This document shows, one piece after another, positions 25,962 through 39,200 of a stretch of DNA of 64,000 bases. The position numbers and the translations under genes were made by a program. The notes below the pieces were generated by a model. The model was not told where the DNA came from, did no database searches, and was given only the letters and a program-made list of their open reading frames with translations. This DNA comes from Carnegiea gigantea (lineage: Eukaryota > Streptophyta > Magnoliopsida > Caryophyllales > Cactaceae), in NCBI GenBank assembly GCA_029747015.1, contig JAKOGI010000338.1, positions 242,501 to 306,500 of the forward strand. Direction: 5' to 3'. Position 1 is the stretch's first letter. Each line of letters begins with the position of its first letter.

Positions 25962-26984
25962 ATGGAAGGAATATTGGAAGATAGCAACTTCATATCACCA
26001 TTCACAGAAGCCATAGACATCAGAGACTCAGTGTCAGCACTTATTTTAACAGCTGGTGCTACCAACACCAACACCTTAGATTCAATCTTCTCCTACTGCC
26101 AACCTTCAAATTACCCCATCTTTCCCCCTACCAACAACAACATCAACAACTCCATTTTTGAGCCACTAGGGTCCTCAGTTTACCTACAACAAAGAGAATT
26201 ACTCCAAAAATTCTGCCACGAAAGCCGGTCTAGATCAACCATCCCTAGCTCATCATTGAGCAGTAGCCAGTTTCAAGGGTCTGCGTGTTCTATGAGCATG
26301 AACCCTGGGAAGAAGAAGCTCTACAGGGGAGTGAGGCAGAGGCATTGGGGCAAATGGGTGGCTGAGATTAGACTACCCCAGAACCGAATGAGGGTCTGGT
26401 TAGGTACTTATGAAAGTCCTGAGGCTGCTGCTTATGCCTATGATCGAGCAGCGTATAAGCTTCGAGGGGAGTATGCTCGGTTGAACTTTCCGAATCTGAA
26501 GGATGCAACTACACTTGGTATTGGCGACTCAACGAGGATGAATGCTCTCAAGGCGGCTGTGGATGCAAAGATTCAAGCCATTTGCCAAAAGTTGAAGAGG
26601 GAAAGAGCCAATAGAATTGCCAAAAAGAAACAAGAAGAATCAAAGGCGAACATAGATAGCAGCGAAAGAGACAACAATAGTAATAGTAATGATAACATGA
26701 AGGGTGGAAATGGTAACGATAATGAGAATGAGAAGTTCACAAAGGATTCATCTCCTTCATCATCTTCATCATTGACATTTTGTTCCGCCATGATTAACGA
26801 CAAGGAAATCAATGAAATGGTGTCACCAGCTCGTTCTGAGGAGGAATTCTGGAAGAATGGCAATGGCAACCCGGCATCTTCTGATTCAACCAGTTATTCA
26901 GAGGATTTTGGTTTTGAAGAATGTTACCTAGAGAAAATGCCATCTTTTGACCCTGAGTTGATTTGGCAAGTTCTTGCCAATTAG
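25962..26984 (+). CDS. AP2/ERF transcription factor, DREB A-6 type (ERF061-like)
   Basis: A 340-residue intronless gene. One AP2 domain spans about residues 121-180: [39 protein letters not shown], then [13 protein letters not shown]. Within it, Val in WVAEIR together with Leu in RLP (instead of Ala/Asp of ERFs or Glu of A-1 DREBs) is typical of the A-6 group that includes RAP2.4. The N terminus ([35 protein letters not shown]) recalls the ERF061 branch. A basic stretch ([15 protein letters not shown]) follows the domain, then an acidic Ser/Asn-rich region and a conserved-looking end, [15 protein letters not shown]. It is expected to bind GCC-box or DRE-like promoter sites in the nucleus. Stress or wound roles are known for relatives but not shown here. 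The start is the first in-frame ATG after the leader. Confidence 0.93.
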   Translation: MEGILEDSNFISPFTEAIDIRDSVSALILTAGATNTNTLDSIFSYCQPSNYPIFPPTNNNINNSIFEPLGSSVYLQQRELLQKFCHESRSRSTIPSSSLSSSQFQGSACSMSMNPGKKKLYRGVRQRHWGKWVAEIRLPQNRMRVWLGTYESPEAAAYAYDRAAYKLRGEYARLNFPNLKDATTLGIGDSTRMNALKAAVDAKIQAICQKLKRERANRIAKKKQEESKANIDSSERDNNSNSNDNMKGGNGNDNENEKFTKDSSPSSSSSLTFCSAMINDKEINEMVSPARSEEEFWKNGNGNPASSDSTSYSEDFGFEECYLEKMPSFDPELIWQVLAN

Positions 26985-27010
26985 GAGAGTTTTAGTTTCA
27001 CTTTCATGGT

Positions 27011-27028
27011 GTTTTTTTTTGGGGGGGG
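27011..27028. repeat. T/G homopolymer junction in the 3' flank of the AP2/ERF gene
   Basis: T followed directly by G, shortly after the stop codon and probably in the 3' UTR. A C/A junction follows near 27133. Confidence 0.85.
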
Positions 27029-27279
27029 GGTGTCTATTATGTAATAGATATATAGATATCTAGGTTAGTATAACTAAATGTAAAATAGTTGCCTGTCGGT
27101 AAGGTTGGGCATGAACCAGGCAATGTTTTTTCCCCCCAAAAAAAAAATTAAATTGGGGTTGATTCTGCTGGGACCAGGCTTGTTAGTCGAACCAGCTAAA
27201 ATCCAGATTTCTGTTGCTCTGGTCAAAAGCCTGAGATGCCTCGCCCATTTAGAGTTTAGGAGCTGTTGAATCTTGTTTA

Positions 27280-27715
27280 GTTCTCTTAATATTGTATTTG
27301 GATTGGGGTTAGAGGAAGGTAAGGATGGCGAAGGAGGGAGAAGGGAGGTTAATTAACCCCTCTTTCTCTTGTTTGGGAAAAAAGATTGGGAAAAAGGAGG
27401 GGAAATATTTCACTTCTATTAATCCCTATAATCCAATTTTTATTTCCTCTCAAATTGGGGTTGAATGGAGGGGAGGGGAAGTAACATAAAAATTTCAATT
27501 ATAATAATAGTAATTTTTCCTTTCCCATTGCCTTTCCTTTCCTCCCTTTTTTAATCCAAATATAACACATATAATTAATCTTCCTTCACCTTCCTTTCCC
27601 CCCATTTTAAATCCAAACAAAGTAAATACATTTTCCCTCCCCTCCCTTCCCTTCCCCTCCATTTCCCTCCCCTTCATTAGCCTCTCCTCCCCTCGCCCTC
27701 TAATATCCACACACA
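27280..27715. repeat. foldback-like purine/pyrimidine element
   Basis: The left part is rich in GGGAGG, GGAGGGGAA and TTGGGGTT words. The right part is rich in their complements (CCTTTCC, CCCCTCC). Outer words TTTGGATT and AATCCAAA also pair. The block therefore has the look of a MITE or foldback element of about 440 bp, but exact ends are not certain. Confidence 0.4.
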
Positions 27716-30329
27716 GTTGGTTTTTTAATTATTGAGATAATCTGTTTTACAGACCAGAACAGAAAACAATAAAGAATCAATACCCAAAGCTGCCAAACTC
27801 ATAAATCTCCCAGGAAACTTGAGCCAGTAAAGGGATAGTAACACAGTCGTTGACGATTTGATCTAATTTGGCTCATATATCGAGCCAAGCCAGAACTCAA
27901 AATCATCCGGATTCTACTTAAATCCTGTTGATCTGATTTGACTTTGAGCCTAGACCAATCGCTTATCCTACCCTGACTAGGTTCAGGTTTGAGTTGAACA
28001 CGAGCTCAAAGACTCATAGTGATAAGCTTTGCCCTATATAGATTGGCTCGGCCAAGCTGGTGCCAACTCTAATCTTGAGCAACCATAAAAATGGACCCAA
28101 AGCATATTGATCATTGATGTCGTATCCTGCCTTAAATGTTTATTTTAGCCCCTTTCATTGACATAAACAACCGCTTGAATTTGAACGCACCCACCGCTCC
28201 CCCAAAAAATAAAAAAAGGGAAAAAGAAAAAGATCTGAAAATCCAAAGGGAGCCCAAGCTACCTACAATTGTTACGCAGTGGTAGTTTTAGTTTTTGATA
28301 TCATAATTTTTTGAACACTTTGGGCACCACTGGTAAGTATTTGGGATACCCCTATAGTTTGAATTTGAGTTCCAAAACCCGTTTCATTTTACGTCGAAGG
28401 CTGCTAAAAATGTGGGGCTATTGCACGCCGGGCTTCTGTCAACCATGTTTCCTTTTCTTTGGCCCTATAACCGGGTAAAAATGAAGTCCAAACTACAGTA
28501 TATTTTTGCCTAAAACTTTGGGAATGCTTCGACTCCCATTTGGATTCCCTTTTGCCCCAAGTACATGCTAAAATACATTTCTACATACATTGGTAGTTTT
28601 AGGCTTTTAGCACCCATGTCAAACAAACGTAGATAATGACAACGTAAAATCAAGAGTAAAGGAGAATTTTGTACCTGGAAACAACTTTTGGCAAGGGTGA
28701 TAGTCTGATCCTCTTATCAGCGTGGTGAGAGATAGAATTGGCTCATCCCTGGCATCATTAAGACAGAGAGGGGTTTTTACAACTTCACATGGTGGTCCTG
28801 TCCTTGAAGCCCATGGCTAGTGGTGCTGAACCAACTTTCTAATTTGGCAAGGTTGTCCCTATAAAAGATTTGACAGCAATATATACTTTAGACAGTTTCG
28901 AGTGGCATCATCCTTGACTTGGTACCACAATATTTCTGAGGATCTAAGTTGAAGTGGATGGCATTAACATAATAGTTTTTTAGCTAAAATACTGTAGTAT
29001 TGACATCACAAACTGATTAAAAGAAAATCTAGCTAGAAAGAAAGTGTCTGCGGGGTTTGTACGTCAAGTTGCACGTAATTTAGTCTCTCAAGGCATGTAA
29101 CATTTAACCAAACAAAAAGAGCTAAAAAACCCTCTTCATTTTAATAAAACAGCAGTTCCATTTTCTTTCGATTGAATATGACTAAATCAGCTCCAAAATA
29201 TATAAATAATTGTTATATTGGCATTCTGCAAGATTGGATGTCAAATTATTTTGTATTAGCCTGTTTTATGAAGAACCCTCTAGAGGAAGGTTGTCTAGCT
29301 GCTTTTATTTCCTTTCAAGAGAGGGGGGGGGGCGCTATTCTGATGTTAAATAAACTATAATGGCAGATTCATGAATCCACTGGGAAGAAAACTGTTCCTG
29401 ATAGAAAGATAATGTGTAGAAGCACAGAAGCATAAATAGAAAGAAGAAATGTCCTATTGCCCAAATTCAAAGTCGGGCATCTTTATCAGTTGACAAATTA
29501 GCCACAAACTCGTACCATGTTATCCTGTACCGTTTTAAGAATATTAGTCTTGATTAGCTGTCAGTAGACAATCAAACTGACGGTGCATGATTGTAAGCAG
29601 GAATGACAGATCCACTGACCCCACGAACTTCAAGCATCTAGAATGTACAAGTGACAAGCAATAGGGAAACAGAGAAGGGTGGGGAGAGAGAGAGCGAAGC
29701 TGCCTTTTTCTCCCTCTTTTGGACGGTGAGAAAAATGCATTTTAGAAAGGGTACATCTTAATGCATCGTCAAGGATTAGGGAAGTGCCTTCTAAAGAGTA
29801 AGTGTGTCCATGTATGCGCATCCTTAACTGTGCACTACTCAAGCCAGCGAAGTAACAACTATAACTACCATTGTGGGCCCCGCTTTTACAAGGTATGGAG
29901 AGATTTGGATGTAGGTAGTCTTACTTCTACAAGCTAGCAGGTCAACAACTTTTATTATTGTTCTGAAGCTAAGGACTAAGGATAACCTGACTATATGTGG
30001 AACGGAATCTTCTCTCTTCAAAATAACATTATAAATTTTAATCTCTTCTCATAGCTTGAATATATTATTATTATCCTCAATGTGGATCTTCCAGACTTTA
30101 GAGCAACTTTTATTGATTGATTTAGATAGAAAAGCAAATATAATATCTAAAAATATGCATAGAAAGCTCTGGTGCATTAATAATGGTCTTCTGTTGAATT
30201 CAAAGACAATAGAAGGAACTTCAATTATTTATTCCTAAGAACCTCAGGGTATGCAAATTTAGTAATTCACCTCATGTTCTACTCAACAAAACTACAAAAG
30301 AGCAAATGGCCATGAATTATACTACTTAC
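27716..30329. other. intergenic, with possible gene remnants and a dispersed repeat
   Basis: The segment 28661-28860, read on the minus strand, shows two adjoining frames that look coding (DNLAKLESWFSTTS; then NDARDEPILSLTTLIRGSDY) joined only by a frame change, so a decayed gene piece is possible. Copy 2 of the dispersed repeat (GTGGGCCCCG, then GATTTGGATGTAGG) lies at 29845-29945. No intact gene is supported. Confidence 0.35.
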
Positions 30330-32854
30330 ATAGCGAAAGCAGAGAACAGAAGGAAGTCCCAGAATGAATCCTCTGCCACACTCATGAATCCAGGTTATGC
30401 TGAAGCTTTTCTCGTAGGAACTCTCCAATTCATCCTGCGTCAGATGGAACTAAGTCAATTTTATGGTAGTCCAAGTTAACACGTCTTGTACTTCGATTTA
30501 TTTACAGCATTTTGTGAAAAGTAGCAAGCTAACGAAAGTATGGGAAATATTGATTACTTAAGCAAGAACACATCAACTTTTTTTTCCCAAGTACAAACAA
30601 TAAACAATACTGATCTGCACTCCAAACGTTGCATACCAATTCAACATTAATTGAAGAGTCAATGTTCATCGTAATGCAACATAGACTATGGCAAAAGAGG
30701 CAGATTAAGAGCACTGAAGTGGCAACGAAAACAATGCTATTGTAAGAGAATGATCAGACCAACAATTGACGACATCCAGGTTCAGGTCCACATATTTATT
30801 CCTGAACTGGCATTTTTGGTCATTCAAGTGTAGTACAACCTGGCCTAATTCATTTTTCCTTGATGTATGCTTACTGCTTGAGAGCCAACTTGGATGCTCG
30901 ACCAGACAGCTCCCTACTTTCTGCCTCCGAGATTGTAGAACATGCTTTACTTGCCCATGGCAAACCACACTGCACTGGTGAAATGTAGCCTACTGCCCTG
31001 CCATTTCTGTTATAGCACAAGTCAGAACTAATTACGTCCTCAGATAAATTCTTCACAGTTTCTTTGTATGATCTGCTGCGAAGTTAGAGATGATTTAGCA
31101 GTAGAAGAACAAGAAACCAGGAAATAAATATTGAAATACGAATACCCACTTAGACAAGAAATTAATGAGCGGGAGTACCCTCTAAACTACAGAAACCGTT
31201 TTTCTGGCTATTGCCCTGGGAAGATAAAATAAAGGAAGATGCAAATGATTTAGCAATAGAAATTTATCTTACCGACAAGAATCAAATCAACTTTTACGCA
31301 TGAACATACTCAGCAATAGCAGCACTTTGCTCATTGGTTAATCTGTAAAGAAAGTGTTTCAGGCTTCAATAATCTCCATGCATGAAGGACATTAGTTCTT
31401 CTTCTCAGAGATGTAGTTACTTGTCTTCATTCTCATTTTGGATCAGGAACCCAAAAATGTATCAGTTTCATCTACTGGATGCCCAGAGGATATCACTGGA
31501 ACCAGATCACCTGCATATAACAACAATGACGTCAACACAGATCACCTGCGTATAACAACAATGGCGTCAACATTGCAACAGAAAATTTTTCACATGTAAT
31601 CAGAAATCGTTATAAAGTCTGTTAAAAATGCCTTATTACTTGTGTTGGCACAACAAAAGTTGACATTTTGGTGAAACGCAAATATCAGGGGCATGGCATA
31701 TTCCAAAGAATTGTCACATGTACATACAAACACCAGTGGCATAGGATGCAGCTAATAGCGCACTGAAAATTCATGCAGAATTCACTATATGTAGCATTAG
31801 TGCAGATAAAGTTAGAGACAAGACAGTGCTCACAAACAACATTAATTAGTATACCTCCAACAAAAGTCTCTATGGGTCAAGAGTCTCAACATACATAAGC
31901 GCCTGAGCAGCAAGTTTTGAAATCATTATGATTCTCATATCCTCCATTTAGGAAAAGTCTTTTGAAAGGGATAACCAGCTTCTTCTGGGAGTAGCAGTCC
32001 AAGTCTACCATATATCAGCTCTCTTTCCTCCAGACAAAAGACAATGTTCCCAGCTTGCGCATAGGCACTTCTCTTTTATGGCTCTGGCAAGGTACAATGG
32101 ACAATTAGACATCATTTGCTTGAAGGTCATTTCTTCAACAAACAAGTTGCAAACATCATAATATGCTATATTAAAGCATCGACGACACCTTAGCAAACAA
32201 TTTGTCGACCCCAGTTACTGGAAACCGGAAACTACTACAGCAAGATTAGTAGCAAAAGGCATCAGTGCCCTGGAAGTTGATGAACTTTAAGTTAGCTTTA
32301 ATGTGCATTGATTTTGACAAAACTAGTTGAGAAGGCACATTGAAATGATATCTATAATTGATAGGCTTCTCAAACTCAGCTAGCATGCTGTTCAGCCAAC
32401 AAATTTACCCAAGGTAGGATTCAGTCATTGTCTAGGGGCTTCGGATCTAAATCGGAGTGCTAAAGTATATTTATCTAAGTCTCTATGCCCATACATGGTA
32501 CTTTCATTACAGGACAAATAGCTCACATTCAAATTTCAGCGAGCAGTAACATGTGACGCAAACTATCATACTTTCTAATTATGATTAGCATATAAATACA
32601 ATTTCAACCAATTATCAATGATTACAATATCCTACTTACACTTCACAATATCCTATCAGCTAAATCCTGTCATTTCACTCTAATTACAATAAATGAATCG
32701 CACCATAAAATCGCAGTAGGTAGATTGCAACGAACGAGACCTAGAGATTCTACAATTTTGCAGCATCAGCAGAAATAAATAGATAGACAGAAATCAAACT
32801 AAAATAAATGAAAGTTTCTACAACATAGAAGCTATATTGAAGTGACAATGGCTT

Positions 32855-32876
32855 GGGTTAGGGTTAGGGTTAGGGT
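32855..32876. repeat. short telomere-like (GGGTTA)n
   Basis: Three and two-thirds copies of the hexamer GGGTTA. On the minus strand this reads as AACCCTAACCC, a telo-box-like word known from promoters and leaders of plant growth and cell-cycle genes. The unit is TTAGGG rather than the usual plant TTTAGGG. It lies in the 5' part of the candidate minus-strand gene. Confidence 0.9.
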
Positions 32877-33358
32877 AAGAAGAGTCTTCGATTGTCAATA
32901 CCGAAGTAGATTTTGATGCCGTCATCACAGTAGCGATCGGAGATATCAGAGTTCCTGAATTCGCATCAGCACTGTCGATCGATTACCATTTTATCACTTC
33001 CACTATCAGCAATTCCAGCGTCGTCGGGAATTTCTTACTGCAAAATTCAACAACTGCTAAGAAAAATGCTCTCATACATCAACGAAATTTTCGCATTGTA
33101 TCGATTGTCTTAGCAGAATCGCCGATTGAGCTCGATAATTGCAGAAATTGCACAATTTCTGCACGATTTCGACGGCAGAGAGATCTGATGGAGGAATTCG
33201 TCGACTCTGCCTTGCAAATTGAGATCGAAACGAAAAACAAACTATCAAGAAACGTTCATCTCGATCTGGATCTGAGGAGCGAGGAATGAAGATAGTGAAG
33301 ATAGAAAGACAGAGACGTGGGAACAGTGAAGTCAGACGTTGTGGACGTGAATTTGAGC

Positions 33359-33370
33359 TTTTGGCGGGAA
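33359..33370 (-). promoter_or_regulatory. E2F-like site
   Basis: TTTTGGCGGGAA fits the E2F/DP consensus TTTSSCGS. It lies about 60 bp downstream of a minus-strand TATAAAT at 33422-33428, near the expected start of transcription of the candidate gene. Confidence 0.45.
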
Positions 33371-33512
33371 TGAAAGTGAGGGAGGGAAAAAAGAACTCCA
33401 AATTGTTGTTCTTGGATTTTGATTTATAGTTTGCCGGCATTAATAGGAGATAAATATTCTTCTTCTCTCTCTCTCTTTTTTTTTTTTTTTTAATTTTTCA
33501 GCGAGGAAAGGT

Positions 33513-33661
33513 AAAAAAAGGCAGCCCGGTGCACAAACATCCCATGTTCACACAGGGTTCGGGGAAGGGCCACACCCCTAGGGGTGAATTGTAGGCAGCA
33601 TAACCTGACTTTGTCAGTGGCTGATTCCACGACTCGGACCCGTGACCTTTTGGTCACACGA
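33513..33661 (-). mobile_element. Au-type SINE, 5'-truncated
   Basis: In reverse complement it reads GGTCACGGGTCCGAGTCG (pol III B box at 33631-33641 region), TGCCTACAATTCACCCC, GGCCCTTCCCCGAACCC and GTGCACCGGGCTGCC, then a T-rich tail. These blocks are in the order known for Au SINEs, which are tRNA-derived and common in flowering plants. The A-box end is missing, so the copy is incomplete. Confidence 0.8.
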
Positions 33662-34901
33662 ATAGTCATTTCATTAAAAAAACAAATGATGCGATATTCT
33701 AAATATTTTAAATTGATTCCAGAGTTGTTCTGATTATAATTTATAAATCAACTGAAAAATTAGTATAATTGTCAAATTTTCTGTGTTTAAATGACTTTAG
33801 ATTCTTAAGTATATGAGTTTTTTTTGTGAAAAATCTCAAGATCACTCCATGCTAAATTATTATGGAAGTTAAGAGGGATCCTATATATTATTGGTGTTCT
33901 AAGTCCAACGACATTTAACTAAAAATCTTCATCTCTATATTATTCTATCCTATAAATACAATGTATGTGTTTATGCGGCTTATAAACCTTTGAACATACA
34001 AGTGAACTTATCAACAAAATGCCCGTGAAAAGAGGCTAAAGAAAATTATCAAACTCGTAGAGTCTTTGGCGCGATTAAACTACTCGTTTCTTTGATCAAA
34101 ATAGTCGCTGTTAATCAATGGCGGGTCTTCTCTCCGTTTCTCGTCATACCCTTCAAAACAAGTGAAGTTTCAAGCATGAAATGCTGAATTAATCAATTTC
34201 GTAAAATATGCAAATGTCTAATTCCTATCCAAAATATGCAGAGCAGAGTAACATACTTAGTAAAAACCCATTCATAAGACCCGTCTTGGAGGATTCCTCA
34301 TTGGTCTTCTCGTAAAACCCATATTATATTTACAGGGTAATATTATAATGTAAATAAGTTTGTAATTGTGTTCTCAATATCTTATTTGATTGCAAGAGAG
34401 TATTGTAAGTAACAACTATCTTGTAATTATAATTACTAAAAACTATATAATCGTGATTGCAATACATTACATTCAATCATACATCACAACTACTTTTTTT
34501 CTAATAGACTTCGTACTGTTACTTTGATCCATAATTAAAATTTTACGTTTAATGAGCCTATGTATCATTGTATTTTGGAGTCTCAATTACTCAAGTGAGA
34601 CATATTTAAAAAAAAAAACGTGGAAACCGGTGAAAATAAGGAATTAGAGCTTTGAAAAAGAAGAAAAATAGAGGCTTTTTTTGGGGGGGTTGAGGAAGGG
34701 GCTCGATGTTTGAAACTATCATGTCAACCGTTAAAAAAAAAAAAAAAAAAACAGAAAAGGTGGCGGCGGCAAGGAATATAGAATGGCGTGGATATGAAGG
34801 GCACTTTAGCCTTCTGAATAATCACTAAATACTCCCCCAATTTCGTACTCACGTTTTTCTGAAAAAGAATAACAGAAGTATTATTAATGGAGCATCACAA
34901 T

Positions 34902-34951
<50 letters not shown>

Positions 34952-36287
34952 TACTCAAGTAATGAATTCCCGAAGGTCGAGTTCGTGTAATTGCTCCTCG
35001 AGACACTCATGATGAGCATTATTCGTGTTTATAATTCCATTATTAGTTTATTATTAAAAAGCACAATTTTCCTTGATCATGTAAATCAATTTTCTCCACC
35101 TTTAAATCCTAAGGCTTCGTTTAAATCTTAAAAAATTTAGTGAAAAGAAACAAATTTAAAAAAGTAACTTTTTTTTTAGGTTGTGTTTGACTTATAGAAA
35201 ATCATAAAGAAAAAAATATGAAGAAAAATCTGATGAAAAAACTGTAAAAACAAGTGATAAAATCGTCCTTATAAAATTATGAGGAAAGTTTAAAAAAAGT
35301 TTCCAACATAATTTATAACCTCCTCTAACCTTATACTATTTAAATGATATCAATATTCAACATGAATCAAATAATTCATTAACATTTTTGTATTTTTTTC
35401 TCAATCAAAACAAAAAAAAAAAACCCTCACTCTCTCTCTATTTTTTTCTTCACATTTTTTTCCTTCATTTTTTTTTCACCAAATTTCTCAAAGGACCAAA
35501 TGGAGCTTAAAAGCCTAAATTGATAAGTTTGGGCCAAATTCAGTATATGTCCATCAGTCAGTCCATGGTAGATTCTAAAATCAAAAGCTGAAAATGCCTA
35601 AGATCACCTGCAATGCAAGGATCGCGAGCCAAAAATTTGACTCACGGTTCAAAGAATACCATATATCAGTGATCCGCTTTGCTCGTCCTACGATCCTACT
35701 GATGGCCGTGATCCGTCACCCACATATTTTCTTTTTTTCTTTTTTTACCAACTAAACCGTTAAAAATCTAAAACCTAATAATATATTAATGATAAAGCCT
35801 ATAAAATATTATTTTATTTAATAATTTAAATTGATGATCTATAACATATCAAAAAATAACTTATAATATAATATAGAAAATATGAGCCCATATTTGTAAT
35901 CTAAAATTATGAATAATCATTCAATATGCTCTTAAATTTTGTAACGGTTTACATTCGGGAGCTGTTGGAATTTATTTACGTGCGTCCAATTCCAGTGAGA
36001 CCATCCCACTCCCGCTCGCTCTCTATCTCTCTCTCTCCCCCCCCCCTCCCCCCTTCTTCTCTGGTGACTTGTAGCTAATCTCTGCACAAAATTTTTTTCC
36101 GCTGATTATTCCTTCTTGCTTCTGCTACGATCATTTGTTCGCATATACTGCAGTTTTGCTGACATTTCAGACGTGAATTTGTTGTTTTTCTTCCATTTAG
36201 CAGCATCCTCTTCTATCTCCAAGAATTGAGCTGAAAAACCCTGGAAATTCGATCAATTTTAGTTGAAATTTCCAAAACCAGCCAAAA
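33662..36287. other. intergenic region and promoter side of the polygalacturonase-like gene
   Basis: It contains a poly-A run near 34734-34751, a T/G junction near 34679, an (AT)n run at 34906-34949, and an A-rich/T-rich block at 35130-35510 that may be another MITE. A CT-rich stretch at 36010-36060 is likely promoter or 5' UTR of the downstream gene. Confidence 0.4.
34906..34949. repeat. (AT)n microsatellite
   Basis: A perfect AT dinucleotide run of 44 bp. Confidence 0.97.
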
Positions 36288-39200
36288 ATGAACGGAAATA
36301 TGCTAAGAATTTTGATGATGTTGATGCTGTACTCGTCGTCGCCGGCGATTTTCGCCGGCGCCGACGGCGTCGTAGAGACTTGCTCGGGAATCGTTCCAAT
36401 GCGATACAGGAACGACAAGATATCGATAACGGACTTCGGCGGCGTCGGCGACGGAAAGACGGTGAACACGAAGGCGTTTAGGGCGGCGATATTCAGGATA
36501 GAGCATCTGAGGAGGAGAGGAGGAACGCTGTTGTATATTCCGCCGGGGGTTTATTTGACTGATAGGTTCAACTTGACTAGCCGTATGACTCTTTACTTGG
36601 CTAGTGGTGCTGTTATCAAAGCCACCCAGGTCAGTCCTTTTTTTGCAATTTGAATATGTTTTTTGTTTTTGGGTTTAATTTGAGCTGATAAAATCAGGAT
36701 TTGAGTGTTTGAAATCCAAACACATCTCCTTGAAGTCATGCTTGAATTGTGAAGATAGTGTCTTTGCTGGATGTTGGATCAAAAACCATTTATTTTGGGT
36801 ATTATGTGATGCGAATACGAGGAGGAGAAGACAGGGTGGTGAGTTATTTTGCTTGAGTCGAATGCAAACCAAAGGTGAAAAGTTTGCCTAATTGGTTCCA
36901 GAAAAGTTTGGACATATTTTGAAGCAAAGTTTTTTTTTTTTTTTTCCGGGGGGGGGGGGGGGGGGGGGAGTAGATGCTTGGTATTCATATCCAGCATCTG
37001 TGCTAAACAATTGGAAGTGAGTAAATGCTAAAATAATAAAGTTAGCGTGAACACTGCTGTGTGATAGCTCATGCCAAGGATAAGATTGCATAGATTCTAA
37101 CCTTCTGTGGCAAAATGAGATCCATAGTATGTTTGGGATGATATGAGCTTGATCGCTGTCATATAAGACATGAGGAGATGATTGTTTTTCTTGAGGACTT
37201 GACACAGAAGGAACTACAACGAAGCAAAGCACCACATTGTAGTAATGTTGACACAAAAGGGATGATATTGGGTCCTCATTAAACTTTATTATTCCTGAAA
37301 GCAAACAGTTAGGGATTGTTCATTTGCAGAAAATTTTCCCATTATTTTGAGCGCAGATGTGAGCTAGAAATTTCTAGATGTTGAGTAGCTGCAGTTTTTT
37401 AGCTGCGATTATTGGCATAGAAAGTCCTTATTATGTGAGGGCCTTTCAGCAAAATGTGATTGTAGAGAAGTAGATTGAAGGGGTAATAAAAGACGCTATC
37501 TTGAATTATTAGGGTTGTCTTCATATTATCATTTCCAGCTGGTATGGTCCTACATGCCCTCTTGATGTTGAAGAGAGTATAGGTATGATTAAATGACGTT
37601 GGTGGATCAAGTGGAATAAATTTGTGCATGTGCATTTGCAGTTTGGTGTACGGGACGAAAATTAGGATAGTAAGATAATTGGGGTTTGCAGGCCATGGTG
37701 AGGTTTATCTTTGTTTGTTAACGTGTAAATTTATGATTTTGCTGATACTGATTTGTCTTTCTTGATAGCACTAAACACCATGTAGGTTAAGAATCACATT
37801 ATCAAGATAACATATATCTTGGGCTCTTCCTAATTGAGTAATTAATATATATCTTTAATATGTTAGAGTTAAGAATGTTGGTTAGTGCATGTTGCGGTCC
37901 CTTATCAAGTCAAGATATTCTCCTTGGGTTACTAAAAGGATTTTTCTATGTGAAAAGGTGACAAGCAACCCAATTTCTATTTGAGCGTTCCTCCTAGTAA
38001 GATTGCATTTATATTAAGGTCAAGCATTGTTTTCTGTGCTTTTCATTAGTATCTATCCGTTGGAAGTTGATAATTAAAAATATTTATGGGTCATGTGGGT
38101 CTAGATTATATTATATGGCATCCTGAAAGACTGAACTATGTTGTCATTGATTGAGTGGCAATCCATTGTGCAACTAAAATGGACATCTTTTAAATTTGTG
38201 GCGTTTCTTTTTCATGTGCCCCTTGTCATTTTCTCCATTGTACTCATGCAGTTACTGGTTTTGTGCCAATTATCCAAAAAGTGAACACTGAAACCATAGT
38301 CACTTATTTTTTTTTCCTTTCTTTCTTTTTCTTGTTTGGAGGGGGGGGGGGGGGGATGTCTAAACAAAGTGACTTTTTAACTCTTCAAATGAGCAAGTGG
38401 TTCCTTGGATGCTTTCTAATGGCAGAGCCGATAATATAGCCCTTTGGGGTTGTATTATATTATTCTAAAACTGCACCTAAGTTGTATTGTGGACTATTTA
38501 TTACATTGAGGATTTTTTCCTATTTTTTCAAATTACACACATATTTTAGGATGTGCACGTAAAATCTCAGAACTAATCTTCCTACACTTACAATAGTACC
38601 ACGTTGCCAGCTTTGAGTTTTCTTTCTTTCTTCCCTTATTTCCTTTTTTCCCCCCAAATTAAACAACCAACCGGGAACTCGATTCTTTAAATAGAGAAAG
38701 GATGGCCAGAAAAAGGGGGGGAAAAAAGAAAAAAGGCAGCTTTCCTTCCAACCTTCAGCAATGCACCATGGTGCATCCTATATGTTTATGCCCTGGTTCA
38801 TCTTGTGCGCCCCTTGTACCAAGCACTTCATGAGAGGTCAGCTGGCTCAAGTTCCTTTGACAATGGCATCCTGTGCTATGCCATATATCGCGGATAAGGG
38901 TGTCTTCATCGAGATATCCCAATACTGTGCTTAGGCGGGATTCACATTGGGGGCTGTTGTTTGTATGTCACTACGTTTTGCATCCTCTGCATAGGGGTTG
39001 ACTTTCTGTAGATAGTCAAAACCGGAGGATTATGATCTATGCAGCATGTCACAGACTCGCTGTGAGTCTGTTCACTGGAGTCTCCTTGCATTTCTGTTTG
39101 TGTCTTCCCTAGATAAAGAGTTTAGATTGCTTCCCTGAAGCAGGTGTTTATCTGGTTTTTCCTTACTAATGACGGTGAATGGTTTTTCCTCACTAATGAT

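Larger units (their letters stand above)
30330..33400 (-). pseudogene. candidate multi-exon gene with an apparent one-base frameshift
   Basis: Product not recognised. Three exons join in phase: 31342-31298, 31075-30875 and 30434-30330, with donors GTAAAAG, GTAAGC and GTAAGT. They read LTNEQSAAIAEYVHA, then RSYKETVKNLSEDV... through ISEAESRELSGRASKLALKQ, then MNWRVPTRKASA and a stop at 30395. The preceding exon (31510-31421) reads DLVPVISSGHPVDETDTFLG, then stops at 31443. One extra T in the T5 run at 31453-31457 would instead give FGFLIQNENEDK and join the next exon in phase. This is either a pseudogene or a sequence error. Upstream, a TATA box (33422-33428), an E2F-like box and a leader with several short upstream frames are seen. 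Further exons at 31.86-32.1 and 32.87-33.04 kb are likely but their frames are unclear. Confidence 0.35.

Noticed and set aside
26573..26869. 98-codon minus-strand frame within the AP2/ERF gene
   Set aside because: Antisense shadow of the Ser/Asn-rich region of a well-supported gene.
33072..33440. 122-codon minus-strand frame as a gene
   Set aside because: It starts upstream of the TATA box and covers the likely leader. Composition is that of a 5' UTR, not a protein.
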